A DNA stretch of 64,000 nt from Flavobacterium rhamnosiphilum (GCF_004349195.1 NZ_SMLG01000001.1:558001-622000); one strand, 5' to 3'; positions 8,724 to 17,419 are shown, counted from the stretch's first letter. Notes: generated by a model from the sequence alone, not told the origin. A program made the numbers and translations.

Positions 8724-10268
8724 TTATTCTATGACAGCATTTTCTTTTTTGTCGTAGAAATGATATTCTAAGTACGTGTAAGCATCACGAGGTATAATTT
8801 TCACCCATTTTTTATGTTCAAGAAACCATTTTGAACGTAATGATGGAAAACCTTTGGTAAGGTATGCGGCCACAAAAGGATGTACATTAAGCACAACATC
8901 TTTGTGGTTTTTTAATACTCTTTCTAGATCAAAAGCGATTTTGTCAATGATTTGAATTGGCGCTTCAATTTCGCCACTTTCATTGTTTGGATCTTCTTCT
9001 CTAGTTTTAATATTTACTTCTGGTCTTACTCTTTGTCTTGTAATCTGGACTAATCCAAATTTGCTCGGAGGTAAGATCTTATGTTTAGCTTTATCGTCGC
9101 TCATTTCTTCTTTCAAGAAATCGAACAACACTTTACGATTTTCAGGATTTGACATATCGATAAAATCAACTACGATGATACCACCCATATCACGAAGACG
9201 TAATTGTCTTGCGATTTCGGCAGCTGCAATCATATTGACTTCCATGGCTGTATCTTCCTGGTTGGTGGCCTTATTAGAACGGTTTCCGCTGTTTACGTCT
9301 ATAACGTGCAAAGCTTCAGTGTGTTCGATAATAAGATAAGCCCCTTTACTCATGGATACTGTTTTTCCAAAAGAAGTTTTGATTTGTCTCTCTATGTTGT
9401 ATTTCTCAAAAATAGGTGTGTCTTTTGATTGATAAAACTTAACAATTGATTGTTTGGATGGTGCAATTTCTTGCAAATAATCCTTTGTTTGGTTGTACAA
9501 CTCTTCGTCATCAATTTGAATACCACTAAAGGTATCATTAAATACGTCTCTTAATATCGAAGAGGCTCTGTTGAGTTCTCCTAATACTTTGGACGGATGA
9601 TGAGCAGTTGGTAATTTTTTACACATTGCAGTCCATCTGCTAAGCAGGTTCTGCAAATCTTTTTCTAATTCGGCTGTATTTTTGCCTTCGGCTACTGTGC
9701 GAACAATAACACCAAATCCTTTTGGTTTGATGGATTGTACTAATCGTTTCAAGCGTTCTTTTTCTTTTTTGTCTTCTATTTTTTGTGAAATAGAAACGCG
9801 GTCAGAAAACGGAACCAAAACTATAAATCTTCCGGCAAGAGAAAGCTCAGCGCTAATTCTTGGTCCTTTTGTAGATATAGGTTCTTTGACGACTTGTACT
9901 AAAACAGATTGATTGGCACTTAATACATCAGTAATAGTACCATCTTTATCTATTTCTTTTTCAAACTGAAAGGTTTTTAGGGAGAAATCTTTTAATTTAC
10001 CTGCGCTTACAAGTTTTATGAATTTCAGTTGGGAAGATAAGTTAGGACCTAAATCGTGATAATGTAAAAAAGCATCTTTTTCGAAGCCAACATTTACAAA
10101 AGCAGCGTTCAGTCCCGCAACTGGTTTCCTGATTTTGGCAATAAAAATATCACCAACCTGGAAGTTGCTTTTTTCTTCTTCTTTGTGTAATTCAATTAGT
10201 TTTCCATCTTTTAATAAGGCAAAATCTACGGCTTCAGAACTAGATCTAATGATTAATTCTTTATTCAC
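8724..10268 (-). CDS. rng: Ribonuclease E/G family protein
   Basis: The 514-residue protein is a single-strand endoribonuclease of the RNase G type, acting in rRNA maturation and mRNA decay. An S1-like RNA-binding domain occupies about residues 35-125 (G-D-I-F-I-A-K-I through V-L-V-Q-V). The RNase H-like catalytic core has I-D-V-N-S-G-N-R at about 325 and the metal-binding D in G-G-I-I-V-V-D-F-I-D-M. The length fits RNase G rather than the scaffold-bearing RNase E. A gene for a tiny basic protein and hup lie directly upstream on the same strand. Confidence 0.93.
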   Translation of the reverse strand: MNKELIIRSSSEAVDFALLKDGKLIELHKEEEKSNFQVGDIFIAKIRKPVAGLNAAFVNVGFEKDAFLHYHDLGPNLSSQLKFIKLVSAGKLKDFSLKTFQFEKEIDKDGTITDVLSANQSVLVQVVKEPISTKGPRISAELSLAGRFIVLVPFSDRVSISQKIEDKKEKERLKRLVQSIKPKGFGVIVRTVAEGKNTAELEKDLQNLLSRWTAMCKKLPTAHHPSKVLGELNRASSILRDVFNDTFSGIQIDDEELYNQTKDYLQEIAPSKQSIVKFYQSKDTPIFEKYNIERQIKTSFGKTVSMSKGAYLIIEHTEALHVIDVNSGNRSNKATNQEDTAMEVNMIAAAEIARQLRLRDMGGIIVVDFIDMSNPENRKVLFDFLKEEMSDDKAKHKILPPSKFGLVQITRQRVRPEVNIKTREEDPNNESGEIEAPIQIIDKIAFDLERVLKNHKDVVLNVHPFVAAYLTKGFPSLRSKWFLEHKKWVKIIPRDAYTYLEYHFYDKKENAVIE

Positions 10269-10444
10269 ACTGTAAATTTTTTATCTATTCGCCAAGGCGA
10301 ACAAATGGATTAAACAATATTTTAACAGGTATTGAACCCGGGGAAAATTAGCTGGCAGTTAGCAGTTGTAAGTTGGCAGTAAACTGAATACTTAAAACTG
10401 AGGGCTGAACACTAATTTTCAATTTCAATGAACGTTTAAAAAGA

Positions 10445-10470
10445 AAAAAGTAGTTTAAAACTACTTTTTC
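10445..10470 (-). terminator. Hairpin overlapping the end of the small basic gene
   Basis: AAAAAGTAGTTT and AAACTACTTTTT form a near-perfect stem. It contains the TAG stop of the 30-residue gene (10461-10463) and ends in T on the minus strand, so it likely separates hup and the small gene from rng. Confidence 0.6.
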
Positions 10471-10553
10471 TTCTTGTGACGGTTAGCTCTCGCTCTTTTT
10501 TTACGTTTGTGCGTCGCTACCTTATGTCTCTTTCTTTTTTTACCACTTGGCAT
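10461..10553 (-). CDS. Very basic 30-residue protein, probably ribosome-associated
   Basis: The ATG at 10553 opens a 30-codon frame (MPSGKKRKRH, KVATHKRKKR, ARANRHKKKK) that is more than half Lys, Arg and His. Gene reality is supported by its place 31 bp downstream of hup on the same strand, by a terminator right at its stop, and by my recollection that a nearly identical peptide stands in this position in other Bacteroidetes. Such peptides resemble small RNA-binding ribosomal proteins of the Thx/bS22 or COX24-C type. Which, if any, family it belongs to I cannot establish from sequence alone. Confidence 0.75.
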   Translation of the reverse strand: MPSGKKRKRHKVATHKRKKRARANRHKKKK

Positions 10554-10584
10554 ATCTTATCGATTTTATGATTAATTAATATTG

Positions 10585-10875
10585 TTATTTTGCTTCGTTA
10601 TTTGTTTTCACTCCTTCTACAAAAACTTTTGCAGGTTTGAATGCAGGAATATTGTGTGCAGGAATTTTTATTGTTGTATTCTTAGAAATATTTCTTCCTG
10701 TTTTCTCAGCTCTAGTCTTCACTATAAAACTTCCAAAACCTCTTAAATAAACATTGTCTCCAGTTTCTAATGAATTTTTTACTTCATTCATAAAAGTCTC
10801 TACAGTTGCCTGTACATCTCCTTTTTCAAGACCTAATTTTTCTGAAATTTTTGCTACGATATCTGCTTTCGTCAT
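10585..10875 (-). CDS. hup: HU family DNA-binding protein
   Basis: A 96-residue histone-like protein of the HU/IHF family that bends and compacts DNA. The start M-T-K-A-D-I-V-A-K-I, the G-F-G-S-F turn (about residues 46-50) and the DNA-contacting arm with A-F-K-P at about 78-81 are all canonical. In the arm the usual R-N-P is replaced by I-P-A-H-N-I-P-A-F-K-P, a variant common in Bacteroidetes. The promoter element lies at 10918-10925. The gene is divergent from mutY and leads the hup / small basic gene pair. Confidence 0.95.
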   Translation of the reverse strand: MTKADIVAKISEKLGLEKGDVQATVETFMNEVKNSLETGDNVYLRGFGSFIVKTRAEKTGRNISKNTTIKIPAHNIPAFKPAKVFVEGVKTNNEAK

Positions 10876-10917
10876 TTTCTTTCCTATTTATAATGTTGTA
10901 CTATTTTTTTGAGTTTG

Positions 10918-10925
10918 CAAATATA
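10918..10925 (-). promoter_or_regulatory. -7 promoter element of hup
   Basis: The minus strand reads TATATTTG (TAnnTTTG), and a TTG lies 21 bp further upstream (plus-strand CAA at 10947-10949). Confidence 0.6.
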
Positions 10926-10982
10926 GGAATTTAAAAAACAATTATTCAAGCTAATTCATTAAATTTTAATCACATAAACTTT

Positions 10983-10990
10983 TACTTTTG
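10983..10990 (+). promoter_or_regulatory. -7 promoter element of mutY
   Basis: TACTTTTG matches TAnnTTTG, 18 bp before the mutY ATG. No clear TTG is present upstream. Confidence 0.45.
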
Positions 10991-11008
10991 CTAACAAATA
11001 ATTAAAAC

Positions 11009-12076
11009 ATGATTTTCTCTAACTTGCTAATTCAATGGTATTTACAAAATAAACGTGATTTACCATGGAGGAATACCACTGATCCGTACCCTATTTGGCT
11101 CTCTGAAATCATGTTACAACAGACGCGTGTTGCGCAAGGAATGCCTTATTTTTTATCTTTTACAACCGCTTTTCCTACTGTTTTTGATTTGGCGAAAGCC
11201 AATGAAGAACAAGTTTTGAAACTTTGGCAGGGATTAGGATATTATTCCAGAGCTCGAAACTTACATAAAACTGCACAGCATATCGCTTTTGATTTATCCG
11301 GAATCTTTCCGGGGAATTATAATGACTTATTGAAATTAAAAGGAGTAGGGGAATATACCGCAGCGGCCATTGCTTCTTTCTCCTATAATGAAGCCGTTCC
11401 CGTTGTTGATGGAAATGTGTTTCGGGTTTTATCGCGTTATTTCGATGTGGATACGGATATTGCTCAGGCTTCCGCCAAAAAAGAATTCGCTGCACTGGCT
11501 TTTGAACTCATGCCAAAAGACACCCGAGGCGGAGCCGAACTGAGCGAAGCTAATCCGGCAACTTTCAATCAAGCCATTATGGAGTTTGGCGCTTTGCAAT
11601 GCGTTCCTAAAAGTCCGAATTGTGGCATTTGTGTTTTCAACGAAAGTTGCGCCGCTTTGCAAAAAAATAAAGTCGATCAATTGCCTGTAAAGTCCAAAAA
11701 ACTAAAAGTAAGAAACCGATACTTTAATTATTTGGTTGTTGCCGATGAAATGGGAAATACAATTATCCAGAAACGAACGGACAAAGGGATTTGGCATAAT
11801 TTATATGAATTCCCTTTGATAGAAACAGAAAAAGAAGAAGATTTTGATTTTATTTCAACACAAATACAAACCGATTTTAGCGACCAGTATGAAGTTATAA
11901 GCATGTTAGAATACAACGAAAAAAGCATCATTCATAAATTGTCACACCAACATTTACACATCAAGTTTTGGAAAGTATCTGTAAAAGGAACAATTGAAAA
12001 CGGAATTGATGGGGAAACTTTGAGAACTTTTCCTTTCCCAATTGTGATTCATAATTTTATAGAGAATGAAATTTAA
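11009..12076 (+). CDS. mutY: A/G-specific adenine DNA glycosylase
   Basis: The 355-residue enzyme removes adenine mispaired with 8-oxoguanine. The helix-hairpin-helix with L-K-G-V-G-E-Y-T-A-A-A-I-A and the catalytic D in V-V-D-G-N-V are present. The [4Fe-4S] cluster ligands keep the MutY spacing C-x6-C-x2-C-x5-C (C-V-P-K-S-P-N-C-G-I-C-V-F-N-E-S-C). A NUDIX-like C-terminal domain recognises 8-oxoG. Just before F-N-Q-A-I-M-E-F-G there are about ten extra residues (T-R-G-G-A-E-L-S-E-A) that I do not expect from the family; the DNA there is GC-richer and resembles intergenic repeats. Confidence 0.94.
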   Translation: MIFSNLLIQWYLQNKRDLPWRNTTDPYPIWLSEIMLQQTRVAQGMPYFLSFTTAFPTVFDLAKANEEQVLKLWQGLGYYSRARNLHKTAQHIAFDLSGIFPGNYNDLLKLKGVGEYTAAAIASFSYNEAVPVVDGNVFRVLSRYFDVDTDIAQASAKKEFAALAFELMPKDTRGGAELSEANPATFNQAIMEFGALQCVPKSPNCGICVFNESCAALQKNKVDQLPVKSKKLKVRNRYFNYLVVADEMGNTIIQKRTDKGIWHNLYEFPLIETEKEEDFDFISTQIQTDFSDQYEVISMLEYNEKSIIHKLSHQHLHIKFWKVSVKGTIENGIDGETLRTFPFPIVIHNFIENEI

Positions 12077-12166
12077 AACTGATTTTCCATGAAATTAGTA
12101 GTAGGATTTTTCTATCTTTAGAAATTCTGTTAAAAAGAATAGCAACTAAAAAAAAGTCATTAAATC

Positions 12167-13381
12167 ATGAAAAAAAATATTTTGTATATAGTAGCCATAT
12201 TATTTATGTCTAACTCATTATTCAGTCAAACTAAATTAAAAGTTGGGGATATTGCACCAAAAATTAATATAACGGACTATATTTCAAATGTTCCGAGCGA
12301 TAAGAATTTTAAAAATAAATTTATTTTATTGGAATTCTGGGCAACTTGGTGTGGGCCCTGTTTGCAAGGAGTGCCTAATTTGAATAAATTTCAAGAAAAA
12401 TTTAAATCCAATAAAGATTTTGTTTTTATTTCAATTACCGATGAAAAAGTAGATAAAGTTTTACGGACAGTAAAACGCATTCCTTTTAAATCAGTGGTTG
12501 TTAGTGATCAGACCGGACAAACTATTGAAAACTTTGGCATTAAAGCCTTTCCAACCACCATTCTTATTGATGATAAAGGAATTTTGAAATGGATTGGAAA
12601 TCCAGAAACTTTAAACGATTTGATTCTGAATAATTTTTTGAATGGCAAAGAAATTTCAACGAGTCAAAATTCAAATTCAGATATGCCGCCACCATCACTA
12701 ATAGTTAGAAATCCAACTAAAATAGAAGAATTCAACACAATAGATTTAGGTTATAAAACAACTACAATTGATAAAACGATGTATTCATTTTCAGTATTTA
12801 AAGGTAATGAAAATGAAGGTGGTGGGTACCTTTTTGATTTTAATAATGAAGGGAATTATCAAAATTGGAATCTAGACCTAATCTCACTTATTTCAAATTT
12901 AACAAATGCTTTTAAAAATCATATTGTTATTCCAGAAAATCAAAAAGACAAATTGTATAGTATATTTTATAAAAACAGTTTGTTTAAGAATGAAAAGGAA
13001 GAACGGAATAAAATTAAAAACTTGCTTTTAAATTCATTGTCTTTAAAAGAAGATTTAACATACAAAGAAGAGTCAATTTATGTTTTAAAAATAGTTGATA
13101 AAAAGAAACTACAAGAAATTTTCAACGAAGAAGGCCGCAAAGACGGATACAATAGAACTCATTTTCTGATTGGCAACATTAAAATTGAACGAATGTTAAA
13201 TACTATGAGTAGATTTTATAATACTGTAATTAATGACGAAACTGGACTACTTGGTAATTACGACTTTATTTTGAGAAACGATTCGATAGAAAATACTATA
13301 AAAGATTTAGAACTTTATGGGTTAACTTTAGAAAAATCTAAAGCTAACACCCCTTATTATGAATATGTTTCTACACAGTGA
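12167..13381 (+). CDS. Exported thioredoxin-like (TlpA) protein with C-terminal DUF3738 domain
   Basis: The 404-residue product has a signal peptide (MKKNILYIVAILFMSNSLFS-Q) and a TlpA/thioredoxin fold with the redox motif C62-G-P-C65 in F-W-A-T-W-C-G-P-C. A cis-Pro turn follows at A-F-P-T-T-I-L-I. The last 230 residues match the DUF3738 (TIGR03435) pattern: L-L-L-N-S-L, Y-V-L-K-I, and N-D-E-T-G-L-L-G-N-Y-D-F. It probably acts in extracytoplasmic thiol chemistry, with an unknown partner. The gene is clearly more AT-rich than mutY and separates mutY from ssb-gldE-gldD, which in relatives I know are closer together. Confidence 0.85.
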   Translation: MKKNILYIVAILFMSNSLFSQTKLKVGDIAPKINITDYISNVPSDKNFKNKFILLEFWATWCGPCLQGVPNLNKFQEKFKSNKDFVFISITDEKVDKVLRTVKRIPFKSVVVSDQTGQTIENFGIKAFPTTILIDDKGILKWIGNPETLNDLILNNFLNGKEISTSQNSNSDMPPPSLIVRNPTKIEEFNTIDLGYKTTTIDKTMYSFSVFKGNENEGGGYLFDFNNEGNYQNWNLDLISLISNLTNAFKNHIVIPENQKDKLYSIFYKNSLFKNEKEERNKIKNLLLNSLSLKEDLTYKEESIYVLKIVDKKKLQEIFNEEGRKDGYNRTHFLIGNIKIERMLNTMSRFYNTVINDETGLLGNYDFILRNDSIENTIKDLELYGLTLEKSKANTPYYEYVSTQ

Positions 13382-13419
13382 TATTTGCAATCAGATCCAG
13401 AAGTAACCTGTTAGAATCT

Positions 13420-13448
13420 TTGAGTCTTAGTGAAAAAATGTATCTTTG
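13420..13448 (+). promoter_or_regulatory. Promoter of the ssb-gldE-gldD unit
   Basis: TTG at 13420-13422 and TATCTTTG at 13441-13448 are spaced by 18 bp, and the ssb ATG follows 21 bp downstream. Confidence 0.7.
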
Positions 13449-13469
13449 ATAGAAATACCAAATCCTACA

Positions 13470-13910
13470 ATGAACGGAACATTAAATAAAGTTATGCTTA
13501 TCGGTTTTCTTGGTGATGATATCAAAATGCATTATTTCGACGGAGGCAATTGTATCGGAAGATTTCAGTTGGCAACAAACGAAGTGTATATCAACAAAAC
13601 CACCAATGAAAAAATCACTTCTACGGAATGGCATAATTTGGTGGTGCGCAATAAAGCGGCTGAACTTTGTGAAAAATACCTTTCTAAAGGAGATAAAATA
13701 TATGTGGAAGGACGCATTAAGTCCCGTCAATGGCAGTCAGAGGATGGAAGTACGAAACACACCACCGAAATTCAGGTAACCGAATTCACTTTTCTTACAA
13801 CAAAAAAAGACAGTGAAAACAACAAACAAATTCCTGCAGCTGATGTTGCGAAAAACACTAATTTTGACTCGGAAAATAATGTCTTGCCTATTAATGACTT
13901 GCCATTTTGA
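13470..13910 (+). CDS. ssb: Single-stranded DNA-binding protein
   Basis: A 146-residue OB-fold protein that coats single-stranded DNA in replication and repair. I chose the ATG at 13470 (M-N-G-T-L-N-K-V-M-L-I-G) because the promoter ends at 13448 and the family begins with this segment. F-Q-L-A-T-N-E and W-H-N-L-V-V mark the OB strands. The flexible tail ends in the partner-binding tip N-D-L-P-F, like the canonical D-D-I-P-F. It lies 23 bp upstream of gldE, probably in one operon. Confidence 0.95.
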   Translation: MNGTLNKVMLIGFLGDDIKMHYFDGGNCIGRFQLATNEVYINKTTNEKITSTEWHNLVVRNKAAELCEKYLSKGDKIYVEGRIKSRQWQSEDGSTKHTTEIQVTEFTFLTTKKDSENNKQIPAADVAKNTNFDSENNVLPINDLPF

Positions 13911-13933
13911 TTGTTTAATTAATCTTAACTAAT

Positions 13934-15229
13934 TTGGACCCAGAGCCCAGTTTATTTTTTGCTTACGCTATTGATACTAATGTAGTGTTTGGCTTTACAG
14001 GAATAGTTGTTTTGTTATTTTGTTCTGCATTAATTTCAGGTGCTGAAGTTGCCTTGTTTTCGTTGTCACAAAAGGATATTGATAAAACAGTGCAGGAAAA
14101 TAACTCCAAAGGGAAAATTATTGCTGAACTTTTAGAAAAACCCAAAAAACTGGTAGCGACACTTCTTGTTGCCAATAATTTTATCAATATTTCCATAGTG
14201 CTATTATTTTCGTTTGTTGGAAAAACAATCTTTTCGGGAATAACAACACCACTTTTAAAATTTATTCTGGAAGTACTGACCGCTACTTTTTTAATTTTAT
14301 TATTCGGTCAGGTCTTGCCAAAAGTATACGCCAGCAGAAACAATACAAAGTTTGCCAAACTGATTGTGTATCCAATTGCTTTTCTGGATAAATTGCTTTC
14401 GCCAATAAGTTTACCCATGCGCGCTGCAACGATTTATTTGCATAACAAATTAGGAAAGCAAAAAACAAATTTCTCCGTCGATCAATTGTCACAAGCTTTA
14501 GAATTAACAGCTTCAGATGAAACTTCTACGGAAGAGCAAAAAATTTTAGAAGGAATTGTAAGTTTTGGAAATACCGATACGAGACAAGTGATGAGTCCCC
14601 GAATTGACATTTTTGCTTTAGAAATAGACGAATCTTTTTCCGTTATTTGTCCTAAAATTATAGAAAAAGGATATTCCAGAATTCCGGTTTATCGAGACAA
14701 TATAGACCAGATAGAAGGCGTTTTGTATGTCAAAGATTTGCTTCCGCATATTAATACGAGTGAGTTTGACTGGAAATCATTGTTGCGAGAGCCTTTCTTT
14801 GTTCCTGAAAATAAAAAACTGGACAATTTGCTGAAAGACTTTCAGAGTATGAAAAGTCATCTCGCGATTGTAGTTGATGAATATGGAGGAACTTCCGGTT
14901 TGGTATCACTTGAGGATGTTATTGAAGAAATTGTAGGGGATATCAGCGATGAATTTGACGACGAGAATATTAATTTTTCCCAAATTGACGATAGAAATTA
15001 CCTTTTTGAAGGGAAAATAAACCTCAAGGATTTTTACAGGATAATTGATGTCGATGAAGAATTATTCGAAATCAAAAAAGGAGAAGCCGAAACGCTGGCT
15101 GGATTTATTCTTGAAATTTTGGGAAATTTTCCAAAAAAAAATCAGAAAATTTCATTCGAAAATTGTCTGTTTACAGTAGAAGCAGTGGATCAAAAAAGGG
15201 TAAAGCAAATAAAAGTAACGATTGAATAA
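13934..15229 (+). CDS. gldE: Gliding motility-associated protein GldE (CBS/CorC domain membrane protein)
   Basis: The 431-residue product resembles the HlyC/CorC family: a DUF21-like membrane region with helices at about 18-40, 80-100 and 108-130, then two CBS domains (S-R-I-P-V-Y at about 250; L-A-I-V-V-D-E-Y-G-G-T-S-G-L-V at about 315), then a CorC-HlyC domain. In F. johnsoniae GldE assists gliding and is encoded beside gldD. The start must be TTG at 13934 (M-D-P-E-P-S-L), as there is no suitable ATG and the next in-frame Met is deep in the protein. Confidence 0.93.
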   Translation: MDPEPSLFFAYAIDTNVVFGFTGIVVLLFCSALISGAEVALFSLSQKDIDKTVQENNSKGKIIAELLEKPKKLVATLLVANNFINISIVLLFSFVGKTIFSGITTPLLKFILEVLTATFLILLFGQVLPKVYASRNNTKFAKLIVYPIAFLDKLLSPISLPMRAATIYLHNKLGKQKTNFSVDQLSQALELTASDETSTEEQKILEGIVSFGNTDTRQVMSPRIDIFALEIDESFSVICPKIIEKGYSRIPVYRDNIDQIEGVLYVKDLLPHINTSEFDWKSLLREPFFVPENKKLDNLLKDFQSMKSHLAIVVDEYGGTSGLVSLEDVIEEIVGDISDEFDDENINFSQIDDRNYLFEGKINLKDFYRIIDVDEELFEIKKGEAETLAGFILEILGNFPKKNQKISFENCLFTVEAVDQKRVKQIKVTIE

Positions 15230-15308
15230 ATCCTCTCCGAAGGAAGGGGAATTATTGTGGAATGTGTTTCTTTTGAAAAATAAAAGATTAAATAAATTTA
15301 GAATACAA

Positions 15309-15872
15309 ATGTTTAAAAAAATAATCACTTTTTCGGCAATAGTAGTAATGTCATTGTTGAGTTTTAGTTGCAAAGATGATGTCTTGCCAAAACCGTCAAG
15401 CTATTTGCGATTGGATTACCCGGAAGCCAAATATGTGAATTTTGAAAATGAATGTCCTTTTGCTTTCGAAATGAATTCGGATGCCATTATCAAAAAAGAG
15501 ACGGATTGTGGTTTTACGATTACGTATCCAAAAATGAAAGCGACTATTTATCTCACCTATAAACCAGTTACGAAAAACATTAATGAACTGTTGCGTGATG
15601 CGCAAAAACTAACTTATGAACACGTGATAAAAGCGGATGATATATTAGAACAGCCGTATTTGAATTCTGACAAAAAAGTCTATGGAATGTTTTATCAGGT
15701 AGAAGGAAATGCGGCAACGAATTCCCAGTTTTACGCTACAGACAGCACCAAACATTTTGTTACAGGCTCTGTTTATTTTTATGCAAAACCCAATTATGAT
15801 TCCATTATGCCGGCGGCAAGTTATATCAAAAATGACATGCAGCGACTGATGGAAACCCTGAAGTGGAAATAA
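15309..15872 (+). CDS. gldD: Gliding motility lipoprotein GldD
   Basis: A 187-residue lipoprotein with lipobox L-L-S-F-S-C20. The remainder matches GldD as I know it: L-R-L-D-Y-P-E-A-K-Y, Y-P-K-M-K-A-T-I-Y-L-T-Y, and the C-terminal M-E-T-L-K-W-K. GldD is essential for gliding motility in Flavobacterium and is linked to the GldKLMN/type IX secretion machinery. The ATG at 15309 is chosen for the signal peptide. The 79-bp gap after gldE contains a small imperfect palindrome (TCCTCTCCGAAGGAAGGGG). Confidence 0.95.
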   Translation: MFKKIITFSAIVVMSLLSFSCKDDVLPKPSSYLRLDYPEAKYVNFENECPFAFEMNSDAIIKKETDCGFTITYPKMKATIYLTYKPVTKNINELLRDAQKLTYEHVIKADDILEQPYLNSDKKVYGMFYQVEGNAATNSQFYATDSTKHFVTGSVYFYAKPNYDSIMPAASYIKNDMQRLMETLKWK

Positions 15873-16008
15873 CAACAATAGAAATTTACTGAAATTTTAA
15901 GAAACAATAAATATTCTTTTATAGCCATATAGACATTTAAGGATAAATAAGCCCGTAAATATTGGATTCTGAGCTTTCTTGAATGACCTTCAATTTCTTG
16001 TATGGTTC

Positions 16009-16046
16009 AAAAAAAAGCATTCCCGTTAAGAGAATGCTTTTTTTTA
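16009..16046. terminator. Bidirectional terminator between gldD and the HMA lipoprotein
   Basis: AAAAGCATTC and GAATGCTTTT form a stem flanked by A- and T-runs on the two sides. Confidence 0.85.
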
Positions 16047-16065
16047 TACAATTTGAAAGTCTGGA

Positions 16066-16443
16066 TTACGACTTCATATTCGAAACTTTGTATGTTTTAC
16101 CATCTGCAGCGGCTTCAACAACTTTAGCCAATTTTTCTGGAGTTTGAACCGTTTTGTCAAAAGTCACGGTGGCTAATTTTGTATCAAAATCTACCGTTGC
16201 TTTCTGAACGCCATCGAGTCCGGTCAAATCTTCTTGAATCGTTTTGGCACAACCTATGGCACATGTCATTCCTTCTACGGAAAAACTCGCTGTTTGAAGA
16301 TTGGCAGCTACAATTTCTTTTTTAACTTTTGGAGCTTCTGTTGTTGCAGTTTCTTTGGAAACGATATCTGTTGATTTTTCTTTACAGCCTACAAATAAAA
16401 CACTTGTAAGTACTAGCGTTACGATTGATTTTTTGAAATTCAT
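16066..16443 (-). CDS. Lipoprotein with heavy-metal-associated (HMA) domain
   Basis: This 125-residue protein has a lipobox ending at C20 (V-L-F-V-G-C) and a linker, then an HMA fold at about residues 52-122. The metal-site loop reads G-M-T-C61-A-I-G-C65, so the two cysteines are separated by three residues, not the CxxC of copper chaperones. The rest of the fold (A-T-V-D-F-D-T-K-L-A-T-V-T-F-D) is well kept. It presumably binds a soft metal ion in the periplasm or on the outer membrane. I chose the ATG at 16443 for the signal peptide. No transporter gene is adjacent to name its partner. Confidence 0.85.
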   Translation of the reverse strand: MNFKKSIVTLVLTSVLFVGCKEKSTDIVSKETATTEAPKVKKEIVAANLQTASFSVEGMTCAIGCAKTIQEDLTGLDGVQKATVDFDTKLATVTFDKTVQTPEKLAKVVEAAADGKTYKVSNMKS

Positions 16444-16552
16444 TATGATGTAAATTTTAAAGATTAAAAGCGTGTTTCTGAACTGCAAAATTAATTAAAA
16501 AAAGGAGGACTAATTCATAAAATAATTACAATTTTGGGGCAAAATTATCTTT

Positions 16553-17419
16553 ATGGAATCGAAGCAGTTAAAATGGGTGTACTTGATGGTTCTTGCCTTG
16601 GTTTGGGGAAGTTCATTTATATTAATAAAAAAAGGGCTAATTGGTTTGACAGCTTTACAATTGGGATCGTTGCGAATTATTTTTGCAGCTGTTTTTTTAT
16701 TGCTGATAGGATTTAAAAGTTTATCTAAAATCCCGATGCATAAATGGAAATATATTGCCTTAACTTCTCTATTTGGGACATTTATACCAGCTTACCTTTT
16801 TGCGATTGCCCAGACCGAAATTGATAGTTCCGTGAGTTCTATTTTGAATTCTCTGACTCCTTTGAATACATTGATTTTAGGCGCTTTGGTTTTTGGATTG
16901 CAATTCAAAAGAAATCAGATTTTTGGAATTCTAATCGGTTTAATAGGAAGCGCCTTGTTGATTTTGAACGGGGCTATTCATCATCCGGAACAAAATTATT
17001 ATTATGCTATTTTGGTTTTAATAGCTTCAATATGTTATGCGGTTAATGTAAATTTAATCAAAAAATATTTACATGATTTGAGTCCGTTGAGTATTACTAC
17101 CGGTAATTTTATGGTGTTGTTTTTTCCGGCATTCATCATCTTGTTTTTCTCCGGTTTCTTTGAAGTGGTACACGATGTGAAAGTGCAGGAATCGGTTTTG
17201 TTTATTATGGTTCTTGGGGTTGTAGGAACGGGAATTGCGAATATTCTGTTCTTTAAACTCATCCAAATGTCCTCACCAGTTTTCGCTACTTCAGTAACGT
17301 ATTTGATTCCTGTGGTTGCTTTTTGCTGGGGATTGTTGGACAATGAAATGCTTACTGCAGTTCAGTTTTTTGGTGCTTTTATCGTTTTAATCGGAGTGTA
17401 CTTGTCAGCTAAGAAGTAG
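16553..17419 (+). CDS. EamA/DMT family transporter
   Basis: A 288-residue inner-membrane protein with ten predicted helices in two EamA repeats. The first begins at L-M-V-L-A-L-V-W-G-S-S-F-I-L-I-K-K-G and the second at about residue 150 (A-I-L-V-L-I-A-S-I-C-Y-A-V-N-V-N-L-I-K-K). The family exports amino acids or other metabolites; the substrate cannot be read from sequence. The ATG at 16553 places the first helix at the N-terminus. It is a single gene, divergent from the HMA lipoprotein and convergent with the M16 operon. Confidence 0.9.
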   Translation: MESKQLKWVYLMVLALVWGSSFILIKKGLIGLTALQLGSLRIIFAAVFLLLIGFKSLSKIPMHKWKYIALTSLFGTFIPAYLFAIAQTEIDSSVSSILNSLTPLNTLILGALVFGLQFKRNQIFGILIGLIGSALLILNGAIHHPEQNYYYAILVLIASICYAVNVNLIKKYLHDLSPLSITTGNFMVLFFPAFIILFFSGFFEVVHDVKVQESVLFIMVLGVVGTGIANILFFKLIQMSSPVFATSVTYLIPVVAFCWGLLDNEMLTAVQFFGAFIVLIGVYLSAKK

